DNA of 64,000 nt from Mytilus edulis (Eukaryota; Mollusca; Bivalvia; Mytilida; Mytilidae), in contig NC_092355.1 in the NCBI RefSeq assembly GCF_963676685.1, positions 68,331,006 through 68,395,005 of the forward strand, given 5' to 3'. Position 1 is the stretch's first letter, and every line of letters starts with the position of its first letter. The notes below the pieces were generated by a model. That model had not been told where the DNA came from. It worked only from the letters and a program-made list of their open reading frames with translations, and ran no database searches. The translations under genes were made by a program, and so were the position numbers. Below are positions 42,701 through 54,700 of this stretch, in pieces.

Positions 42701-45700
42701 CTGACAAAACATGGCATTTGTGTTGGGTAATAAAATTACTTTCAGAAAAAAAATTAAAAGATGGGACAATGTTTTTCCTCATTTTAATTAGCTTTATTGT
42801 TGATTGCAAGTTTCAACATATTGACGTGATTCTTCTATCAGCTTTCCTTTCTTCCTTTATTACGGGTCACTGATGTGCTGCTCGGACTTTCGAACTCATC
42901 TCTTTTTGTTTTCTTAACGACACCTATATCATGTTTATTATGATCTTGTTGGTATTTTGTGAGGAGAAAACAACGTATTGCTATATGAGATAATTTACGA
43001 TTATATAGATTCATAGCTACGCTACAATAGCTTTACGGTACATAAGATGTATCAGGTTTATAGAATTCCGGGGAAGTTTTTCTTTGCGCTAAGCTCTAAA
43101 GTTCCTTTACCTATATTCGTCACAATATCTTTTGTTTTTGGTATATTTAAATTTGTAAATCTTTTTTGGATTTAAATAGAATAAATATTTTTGAAAAAGC
43201 TTCCGAAACGATGATATTCAACGGACCTGGCCTTGCGGTCATAAAACTTTCTGGTCAGTTTTTTGTACTTATAGTCATACTCTCAATCAACCAATCAAAA
43301 TGCTGGATTTTATGTTTCGAGCATGATTTTTGTGCTCCGAGCAATGAGCAAAGTTTTATTACTTCAACACCAGACTGCAAAATTTATCTTTAACCAGCTA
43401 ATCTAGGAATGATACTGTCACTCAATTGCACAATAATAATCTTGATTGACTTCTTGCAAGTTATTGAGCTGTGAATCGATTTGAACCTTATTTGGAGAAT
43501 TCTTTCGCTTAAGCATAATTTTTTTTATTTTTTTAAGAAAAAAAGAACGAAAAGAAATCTGCACTTCAAAAAAGAGAAAATCTTACCTCCTGCATGTTTT
43601 CCTTCTCCTACAAATAAAAAAAAATGTTACATAATGTTCAGTTAATATTTAACGTTCACACATACATTGTATTTTACGTTTCCTACCCAAATAAACACTG
43701 CCCATAGTTTTAACGTAAAAGCAACGCATAAAGTCTTTTGGAAACACACTAGGTGCAAATATTATATAGCTATATATAGAATGATGAAAAACGTGCCAGA
43801 TGCGTCGATTTAAATCTAAACACCTATATTTTCTTTGCAATGTATTACTCAGAATTAAGATTTGTATAACTGTCTTTGTTCTGAGTTGTATTACCCAAGA
43901 TTATGATTTATTCACATATCTTGTTAAAGTTGTAATACTTATATTTACGATCTTTTTTAATATATGATGCATTACATAAGCTTCTGCTTTTTACGCATAT
44001 ATTCATTAAAGTTATTGGTCACATTATGTAGTGATGGTTAAGTGATGCTTACGATTACCCCATTTATGTGTTAAACTAAACAGAAAGTTTATGTTTATGT
44101 TAGTTATGATTGGATGGCATATACCCTTTTTGCAGCTTACGAGATTCACAAAAAAGCATAATAAAGTATTACTTATGGGATTCGTTTGAAATATAAAAAT
44201 GTTTTTCAAGTTAGCTTATAATTTACAAAGCATCATATTTTAAGTATCTTTACAAACTCCTTTTAAGTTGATTATTATAAATATGTTTATTCAAATATAT
44301 TAAATTGTATCCATACGTTTGCATTTTCTTTTATAGAAAAGGTTCAATCATGTATACTTTACATGTATTGGAAGTGTATGCCTGCCTTTATTATGAAGGA
44401 CTTTCAGTGCTTGTCGTTTGTCTGAAAATTTTAGGGTAGATAGATCTTGACCTGATTAACAATTTTACTTGATTCAAATTTCCTCTAAATGCTTTGGTTT
44501 CAGAGGTATAAACCACAATCGTTTTACCCCTATGTTTTATTTTTAGCCATGGCGGCCATCTTGGTTGGCAGGCCGAGTCATCCGACACATTTTTCATCTA
44601 CATACCCCTTTGATGATTTTGGCCAAGTTTGGTTAAATTTCGCCCAGTAGTTTCAGAGGAGAAGATTTTTGTAAAAGTTAACGACGGACGACAAACGACA
44701 GACGACGGACACCAAGTGATGAGAAAAGCTCACATGAACGTTCAGGTCAGGTGAGATAAGAATGACATGAAGATTGAGTAATACAAAACATGTCCTTTTT
44801 CAATACCACTTACATTAAAGGTTATTATAAACAAAATTGACTCGTTGACAATTAAACCCTCGGGTTTAGATTGTAACCCGGATTTGTTTTCTCTCAATCA
44901 ATTTATGACCTTTGAACAGCCATAAACTACCTACTTTTGTTTACCTAGTCATGTAACTGATCTATTCATATATGTACAAGTTCATATCACTTCACAGTGA
45001 TTCCTTGTGCAATATGACCTTGCAGAGTCTAAATCAAAACTTAATGAGATTTGAGTCTTCTTGGATATTGTTAATAATTCTTTTTGTTTGATAAAAAATC
45101 ATCTAATATATAATTTTATTTTCTTTAAGAAATCAGAGAACAAAAATTTAAAAAAAAACTGTACTTGAAATAAGACAAAATCTTACCATTAGTAGATCAA
45201 TATTTAACTCGTCGTTCTACAAATGTAATAAAACATGCTTAATATTATATAATTTTATTTTTATTTTTACTGCCTGATTAAAATAAAATTGAGAATGGAA
45301 ATGGGGAATGTGTCAAAGAGACAACAACCCGACCAAATAAAAAAAACAACAGCAGAAGGTCACCAACAGGTCTTCAATGTAGCGAAAAAATTCCCGCACC
45401 CGGAGGCGTCCTTCAGCTGGCCCCTCAACAAATATATACTAGTTCAGTAATAATGAACGCCATACTTATTTCCAAATAGTACACAAGAAACTAAAATTAA
45501 AATAATACAAGACTAACAAAGGCCAGAAGCTCCTGACTTGGGACAGGCGCAAAAATGCAGCGGGGTTAAACATGTTTGTGAGATCTCAACCCTCCCCCTA
45601 TACCTCTAACCAATGTAGAAAAGTAAACGCATAACAATACGCACATTAAAATTAAGTTCAAGAGAAGTCCGAGTCTGATGTCAGAAGATGTAACAAAAGA

Positions 45701-48700
45701 AAATAAACAAAATGACAATAATACATAAATAACAACAGACTACTAGCAGTTAACTGACATGCCAGCTCCAGACTTCAATTAAACTGACTGAAAGATTATG
45801 ATTTCATCATATGAACATCAGGCACAATCCTTCCCGTTAGGGGTTTAGTATCAAACCATCATAACATATATGAGAAGAACATAACATGTGTCATGCCAAC
45901 AACTGTTTTTAGAATAAATGTGTTTAGTTCCGATGCAAAGACCTTATCAGTGACTCAATATTAACGCCAAAATATGCAATCTTTAATGACTTGACAACAG
46001 TATCGTAATTATATCCCTTCTTAATAAGTCTATTCATAGGTTTTGTTAGTTTCTGAGGTAAATACTGACACCTTTCTGCTTTATAAAGAATATTTCCATA
46101 AAAAATTGGATGTGAAATACCTGAACGTATAAGAAGTCTGCATGTTGAGCTATATTTACGAATGATGTTCTTATACAGATGATAAAATTTAGTAAATGTT
46201 TTGACTAGTTTGTGATATCGAAAACCCTCACTACTGGACGAAAAAACAACTGTCCATACCAGTAACAGTCATTGTACGACTGTTTTAGTCTGTAAAAGAC
46301 CAGTAATGACTGTCAAATCTGTCATATTTCGTTGCAACAGTTTATTTATGTCTGTCCCAACTTTTCTACGGGTTGTGAAAGTCAAAAAATGCTACCATCA
46401 GTCATTTCAGAACTGTTGCAGTGGTTTACGGTGTTGTCACAGTCAAAATCTATGTATTACAGTCTTTCTAATAGTTGTGGCAGTTGCATAATGTCCGTCC
46501 CAACCTTTTCATAGTTGAGACAGTTAAAATTTGTTTGTGTCAACTATTCAGACGTTGATGCAGTCAAAAAATGTTTGTCACAACGTTTTTAGAGTTGGGA
46601 CAGTCGTTAAATGTTTGTTACAACTTTCTAAGGGTTGGCACAGTCATTAAATGTTTATAACAACTTATAAAAGGTTGACACAGTCGTTAAATGTTTAAAA
46701 CAAACACTTCATAGGTTGATACAGTCGGTAAATGTTTTAATACAAATATTTTAGCGTAACGGTAGTCGGCCATCAGCGTAAAAAAATCACGTCTCACCCG
46801 GCTCTCAAGATTTGATTTTGTTGTGAAATAGTCTTTACTTATACTATTATCGTCTATTGTGCGATTGTAAACTTGTTTTGCTGTTTATTCATTTATTTTG
46901 CGATCGTTGTTTGTCTTTTGTCGTTTTCTATTTATTGCCGTAGCATTGTCCGTTCATTTTTGACAGTCATGTGCGTTTGACTTTAAATAATCCTTCTGAT
47001 ATCCTTACTTTTTATTTTATAATATCTGTTTTATAACATTTTCGTTCATAACTGGTTTTAAAAACCAGCAGCTTTCGTTTAAAATAGAGTTTTGATATTA
47101 TTGCAGAAGAATAAGAAGATGACAATGAATTCATTCAAATTTATACTTAAAAAAGTTTTGATAAATTCTGCGCAATAGAAAAATGTACAAGGGTGTACTT
47201 GAAATAAATTTAAAGATTATGACTCAGTTACCAATATTGTACAGCATAATAAATCAGTTTTAATTCGAATTTCACCAAGAAGGACATTTCCGATGATTAA
47301 AAAAATAATTAGCAAAATCTGTCAAGTTTCATTAAAAACGGAAAACAATTCTTCACCGTAAACGATTTACCCTCTTTAATTTTTTGTCGGCAAAAAACCT
47401 TGGACCTCAGGTCGGCAAACTATATTTTTACACAGGTAACTACAGATGTTAGACCACATGTTCAATAATCTTAGCTGGAAATTACAATCGGTGAGTAGAA
47501 ATTATCAATATTTTATAGCATGTCTATCGAATAATCATGGATTCATAATTTTGAAGGGAAAATGTGCACATTTGTCGGCTTACAGACCTTACAATTTGTT
47601 CCCATTGGCGGATCAAAAGGGGGGGGAGAGGGTTCGAACCCATTCCTTTTTTTTTTGGCCGCTCAATGCATTTGAATGGGGACATATATTTGGACCCCCA
47701 CTATTTTGTCCTGGGTTGGACCCCCCCCCCCTTTTTAAAATGTCTGGATCCGCCACTGATCCTACGGAATCTATGTATTTAGATACTCCGATAGGCTATA
47801 GCTATGAATCAATGTTCTATATTAACACACTCGTGCAAAGTTGCATATTCCAGGGAAAATATAGGCTTTGAGCTTCAATGTTAAAGTTGAGCATCATAAT
47901 AAATCATTGAAAGTCATAAAGGACACCGTTCCCCTCCCCCTATTATCATGTGTGAACAGTATGCCATTTATTACCTTAATTATTTTGCATACATCACCCT
48001 GAGTGGAATACAGAAAAGGTTACTCTATATCTTCCCCTTTTTTGTGGGAAAAGTTTGGTTGATTATATAGGGAATCACTCGAGCATGACTGGATCTGTGC
48101 CCCTAAGGGCAGTCAGCAACCCTGTCCCTTATGAAAAGTTCTGGATGTGCCACTGACCTATACATCATGTATCGTACATATTGAATGTTAAAGTATTGCT
48201 AACTGGGGTCATAAATTTGCATGAAATACTTGTCACTGGACATTTTATAACAAACAACCAACCGATCTTTACATGTACCTATCCATAAAAATGTGTTTCT
48301 TATCATGCTTATGCTGGATTACTAGTATTTCCCTGATTTTGCTTTATCAGCTGATAGTTTTTGTTCAATAAGGAATGCATTGTGATGTCACAATTTCCAT
48401 AAAAAAACATGCATAGTACAAAAACATATGATTTGATCATACAATGTTATGAAAACTATTAACTTTAAGATTAAATAGTGACTTATTTAGCAAGTGTCCA
48501 CTTTCATTTAGATTTTAAATAATTCTCAAATCATGGACAACAAAACATTAATATATATTTTTGATAATACATGATAGCAGGCATTGAAAGTGAATAGGTA
48601 TTTCAGAAATGGTTTAAAATAGCATTAATCATCAAAATAAAACAATATTATTAAATTAATGTTCCTGAAACAAGGCACAGAGTCATAAACAGTTGCCATT

Positions 48701-51700
48701 TAAACACTGTTGATTAAACAAATTGTGCTAATTCAATTAGTAATTGTTTTATCATGTACTGCATTGTTTAAAAAGCAAATATTAAAAGAGCAAAGCTAGC
48801 ATCATAATTTTCTTCTTTTTAGATTTAACATAGAATTTATATTAAATCACTATAATTTGTTAATACTTTGAACCTAAACTATATATTTTCATGTGAAATT
48901 TTTATATAAATTGTGCCCTGTTAGCATTGTTTTTAAAAATTCATTTGTGCAATACATGTAATGTAACTTACAAGTAGTAACATTCAATGGTCTTTTTATT
49001 ATTCCAACAATTATTAAGGACCTTCTAATCATGAGTCATATTTTTTGACACGCATTCAATTGTGTTTTGGTTACTTTATTGTTGTCTAACTGTTGGGTTG
49101 ATGCATCATTGATATATCCCACACCTCCTTTGATTATGTGCATTCACAAACGATTGCTGATTTTTTGCATTTTCCACATAATCATGATAATTATTTTATG
49201 TTAAAATTCAATATGTCAGGAAAACATAACAAAACAATCTATCTGTCATGTCTGTATGCATTTTTTTATGTTAACATGGTATAAACCTTTTTAAAGTATT
49301 TTATGAAGCTCAACATATTTAAAAAAAAATAAACAAATAAAATATTTGTATTTACTGAATATGACCATGCAAATGTGACATTAAAATAGGTAATAATCAG
49401 GATGTTAACACTGGATATCTGATAGGTATTAATAAGAAATTATTATATACATGATGTAGCTAATATACAAATTAAGACACAATAGTTTATTGCCCTGGGG
49501 ATGATATTTAATCTGTCATTGGTATAATGATATAATTTTATGATAATCTTCACAAATTATCATGATTAAAATTTTGATAAATTTTTCAAAACAAATTATA
49601 ATTTTAAATAATATGAAACAGCAGGATATACTATTATTTTGGATATAAAAATTCAAATTTTAAAAGAAATTTGAATATTGATTTATTAAAATAAAATTGG
49701 GTAAATGACTAAATTAAATAAACAAAAAGTGTTGTCTGAGCTGCAAAGCATTATTTAATGCAAGCTGTAATAAGAAATGAATAAGTAAAAAGTATTCAGG
49801 GTAACACAAAAGATGTAAAAAATATTAAACTCAAGGATTTAAAACATTAACTGGGATGGTTAAGTCTTGGAACAATATATTTACATCACAAAGGTTTATT
49901 CATTATATGCACTGGACACAGGTAAAGTCAATATTATCTAGTGCATGTATATAGTAACAGTGCAAAGTTGTTTATTTATTTTATTTTTTCATTCCTTAAA
50001 CTTTTCTTTGTCATGTTTGTAGTATCAATATATTTCATATTAAATTATAAACATAATTAAAATGAACAAAAGAAATAACCTGTTGTGTTTTAAAGAATTG
50101 ATGAATTAAAGTATGGTGTGAGCCTCAATAAGACAGTAACCCTTCAATGAAAGTACACAATCACACTTAAAAAATCATTAATGCAGGAAAAAAAAGACAA
50201 CACTATAAAGAATTTAGACCCCCTTAACAGATTTATTTTTCTTGTTAATAGTGACTTGAAAATAGAATTGTATTAGTGCTAGAATTTTTCAGTCAATGAG
50301 TGCCATAGTTTTAGGTAAATACAGTTATTGTAATTAACTTTCTTATTATTGCACAATGTATATACATGTACATGTAGTATTTTATATATTTATTATTAGT
50401 TAAACATTTACTGTACTTAAGTCTTAATGTATATTTTATTTTGTAGAATCATACTGAAAATGTATTGGTTTGACCATGATTCCCACTTAGAATATGATGC
50501 CTGCTAGTACATGTGCACTTTGATGCATAGGAAACATGTGCACTTTGATGCATAGGAAATGTAGACGTCACTGAGTCGCTCTCATAGCTGCAAATTGTGA
50601 AACAATGGATTAATTCATTATTTTATACTAGTTATCTATTGTTTTTGAAATAAAGAATAGGGCTTGCAGCATTATTCAATGATGATGATGTGATGTTCTG
50701 ATTAAATTGAACAAGAAGAAAATTGTGCCTTGTACAAATAGGAAACTTAATATATTGTATGAAAGGAGGACCACATTACTGGAGGACTAAATACCTGGGA
50801 TTATCATCAATCATGATCAATTGTGAATTTGGAATAACAAAATTCCATAGTTGTAGTGCATATTAATACTGCAATCATACATGTACATTGTTTCTGAGTT
50901 CCATGAATACCCAGGATAATTATTCATTTAAAATAGCAATTTGGAATAATGAAAATTCATAGTTTCAGTGAATACTACTAATAATAGTGCATCATATCTG
51001 AATTCATGAATACTTTTAATTAGTGGATTTATTATAATAACAATATCATGAATATGGATAATGTGAATTTCTAGCTTCAGTGAAATTTACAAAACAGTAC
51101 ATGTATATCACATCTGAAGTTTATGTTGGCATTGCAATTGTTAACTACCACCAGCGTGTCCAGGGTGTGTAAAAAGATCTTAACCAACTATGAGGGTCTC
51201 GTGCAGTCTGTGTCAATTGTTTAGTGTCAAATGACTGCTTGCTGTACTTAAATTATTAAAGTCTGAATTTGAATTAAATAAATATCTTAATTAGCATGAT
51301 TAGTGGCCAAGTATTTGAAACAAATAAACCATGCATGTACTTTAAAGTATAATTTTATTATTCCACCTGCAACAAAAGTTGAAGTACATGCATGCAAGAA
51401 ATTGGTATTACAATCTGGCTACAACGTACCGTTTTGTATTTGAGCTTCACCAGATAAATTTTAGAAGCTGAAAGGCCTGGGTACTTCCTTATGTTATGAC
51501 ATTTCTGTTAGTGACTTGTCCCTTGCACGTAACCTAGTTTGCATGGTACACTACACATTGCTACATCAAGCTACATGAACATGTAACTGTTTGGAAAAAA
51601 ATATTACTGTTTGAACAGTCACAGTGGAATACACTCTAAGTCTTACATGTATAACATGGATTAATTTTAGGTAAACCCATTTATATATATACATGTAGGT

Positions 51701-54700
51701 ATCTTGAAAGGTTTACATTGTATGTCTCATTGTCTGTCAGGCAAGGTTGGCCTGATCCTGACTTCATTTCATGGATCAGTGATTAAGGTTACTTCAGTTA
51801 CATGTAATTTGTCAAGTTTGTTTCTCACACATGTTAAATACTACAAGCAGTAGGAAAAGTAGGTCAATTATATATATTTGGTGTATGAAATGAGTGCGGT
51901 GAAAAAATGTCTTAATTGCAAGACTTACATCAGACTTTGACCTCAATGAAAATATCATGGTTCATTGAACAATGCTTAGTTTTTGTTGTTTGATCTATTT
52001 CCAAATGTTTCTCAGATGCTACAGTATAAACTACATGTACATGCATGACATGTATAGGATCACTATTTTTGGCATATTATTGGATATATATTCATAAGGT
52101 GTACAAGTTTGATTGGCAGGCTTTACATCTGACCATGACCTCATTTCATGTTTCATTGGGCAATGTTTAATTTTCATGGTTTGGATGTTAAGAATGTTAA
52201 GTCTATTCCACAGACAGTATAAATCACTAAATTTTGTGTATGGAATGTCAGTTTGTAGGGTGTACATCATCTGTCTGGCATGGTTAATTTTACTGTGACT
52301 TAAATTCTTTTTCAAAGGTTATTTATAATGGAAAGTTTGTGTGATACCTGTACATGTACAATGTACTAAAACCTTCATACATGTAGGAAAAGCAAGATTA
52401 TACACATGTAGCTGCTTTTTGATAACAAAAGTCTGACAACTACATTATTAACAATTGTTATAATTCATTTGATAATACTAGGTATTGTATAACATGAATA
52501 CTGTATGATAACCAGAATAAGGAGATGTGGTATGAATTTCAATAAGACGACCATCAATCGTAAGCCAAGTGATGTAATTGTTAGTAACTGTACATCCTTC
52601 AACAATGAGCAAAATCAGTTCCGCATAAGTGTGATAATGAAAAACCTATAACAGGCCTAGCCATATTGGATGATGTAACACAATGTAAACAAGTTTAGAT
52701 GAGAAACCCAAGTTTGATTTTTATACCATGTACACAAAAGCAACATTGATACACCAATGATGACAAATATATTGTGTTTAACCAAAGACTTGTACTTTAA
52801 ATAGGTGCCCTTATTCATGTTTTTTTCTACAAATCCATTCTATCTGCTTTTGAATAAATGCCTTCTAAATATATGACCCAAGATATTAAGCAACATTTTC
52901 CCATTGTTTTCCATAAACACAATAAGCATTACAAAGTCATACATGTATAATGCACTAATAGTGAGCTGTTTGTTGTAATTTAATTATAATATTTATGTTT
53001 GGAAGCATATTTTTGGGGTTTTAATTTGCTATTGTCCAGTAGCAAATATTACATGCATGTTCAGGACAAAAACAATTTACAATGAATACACTTGGTAGGT
53101 TCTTTAATAGTTGCCATCCGGGATGAAACGAGTCACAAGTCACTGAATCTGTGTATTTGTATACCCCCAGTTTAAAAAAAAGGGGGTATACTGTTTTACC
53201 TCTGTCTGTCTGTCCGTCAGTCTGTCCGTCAGTCAGTCCCTCCCATGAATATTTTTCGTCGCATTTTTCTCAGGAACTACAATACAAGGATTTCTGAAGT
53301 TTGGTTTCAGGGTTTATCTAAGTCAGCTATATCGTGTGATGCGTTTTCAGATTGATCACTTGACATCTTTCTGTTTACCGAACATTTGTATGATTTTACA
53401 CATGATAGCCAAGTTGAAAATTTTCGTCACATTTTTCTCAGGAACTACAATACAAGGATTTCTGAAATTTGGTTTCAGGGTTTAACGAAGTCAGCTATAC
53501 CGTGTGATGCATTTTCAGATTCATCACTCGACAACTTCCTGTTTACCGAACACTTGCATAATTTTACACTATTTATTTTTTCGTTGCAATTTTCTCAGGA
53601 ACTACAATACAAGGATTTCTGAAATTTGGTTTCAGGGTTTATCTAAGTCACCTATACAGTGTGATGCGTTTTCAGATTCATCACTTGATAACTTCCTGTT
53701 AACTGAACACTTGTATGATTTTACACATGAAAGCCAAGTTGAAAATTTTCGTCACACTTTTCTCAGGAACTACAATATAAGGATTTCTGAAATTTGGTTT
53801 CAGGATTTATATAAGTCAGCTATACCGTGCGATGCGTTTTCAGATTCATCACTCGACAATTTCCTGTTTACCGAACACTTGCATATTTTTACACTATTTA
53901 TATTATCCACTTGCGGCGGGGTATCATCAGTGAGCAGTAGCTCGCAGTTTCACTTGTTTTTTCTAAGGTGTATATATGAATTCAGAATATGGGACCCATT
54001 TTCGTAATTTATAAATGTGACCATTTTTAAAATTTCCATTACTGTACTGTCATAGATAAAGGAAGATTGGGTGTGTGTGCCAATGAGACAACTCTCCATT
54101 CAAATAACAATTTATAATAGTAAACCATTATAGGTCAATGTAAGGCCTTCAACACGGAGCCTCGGCTCACACCGAACCAAAAAAATATTAAGGGACCCAG
54201 AATATTGTCTACATCTAGTAACTTTGTTAGTTTTCTTTACTAATTAAATAGTATGTCATTATTGTACAAGCATTTACAAGATTAAATAATTTGAATTTGA
54301 ACAATTGAAATGGGAAAATATTTTGAATAAACGTAATTAGTACGACATCTGATCAACTGCAACCACGTAAGAGAATCCGATGTCAGTCTTTAGAATTGAC
54401 CAAATACATCAAGTTCTAAACCATGATGTGAAAAAACATAAAAGAAGATTTGATTTTCCTGTCTGAAACAATGCGAGTTTTCTTGTTTTGAACATTTGAA
54501 CTTTCACTTGCGCTAGTTATTTTGTCGGGTCTTGTATGTACAGTACGTCCATCTACTAGTATTTACAAATGTACAAAATATGTATGGTAAATTGTTTGCG
54601 AAAAATCCGGTGAAAATATGATTTTTTCTCGCGAGTGATTAAAATAAATTTAGATAGATTTAAAATTTGTTTTCCATAGCCGCTAAAGATGTGTTAAATG

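Noticed and set aside
46260-46760. Regularly spaced repeats that look like a CRISPR array
   Set aside because: Units are imperfect throughout, with no constant repeat/variable spacer split, and the array has an inverted partner at the other end of a transposon; the context is eukaryotic.
47446-47871. 141-codon plus-strand frame
   Set aside because: Built from a short GC-rich repeat with homopolymer runs, no family resemblance.
53504-54007. 167-codon plus-strand frame
   Set aside because: Follows a ~167-bp tandem repeat; no independent protein signal.
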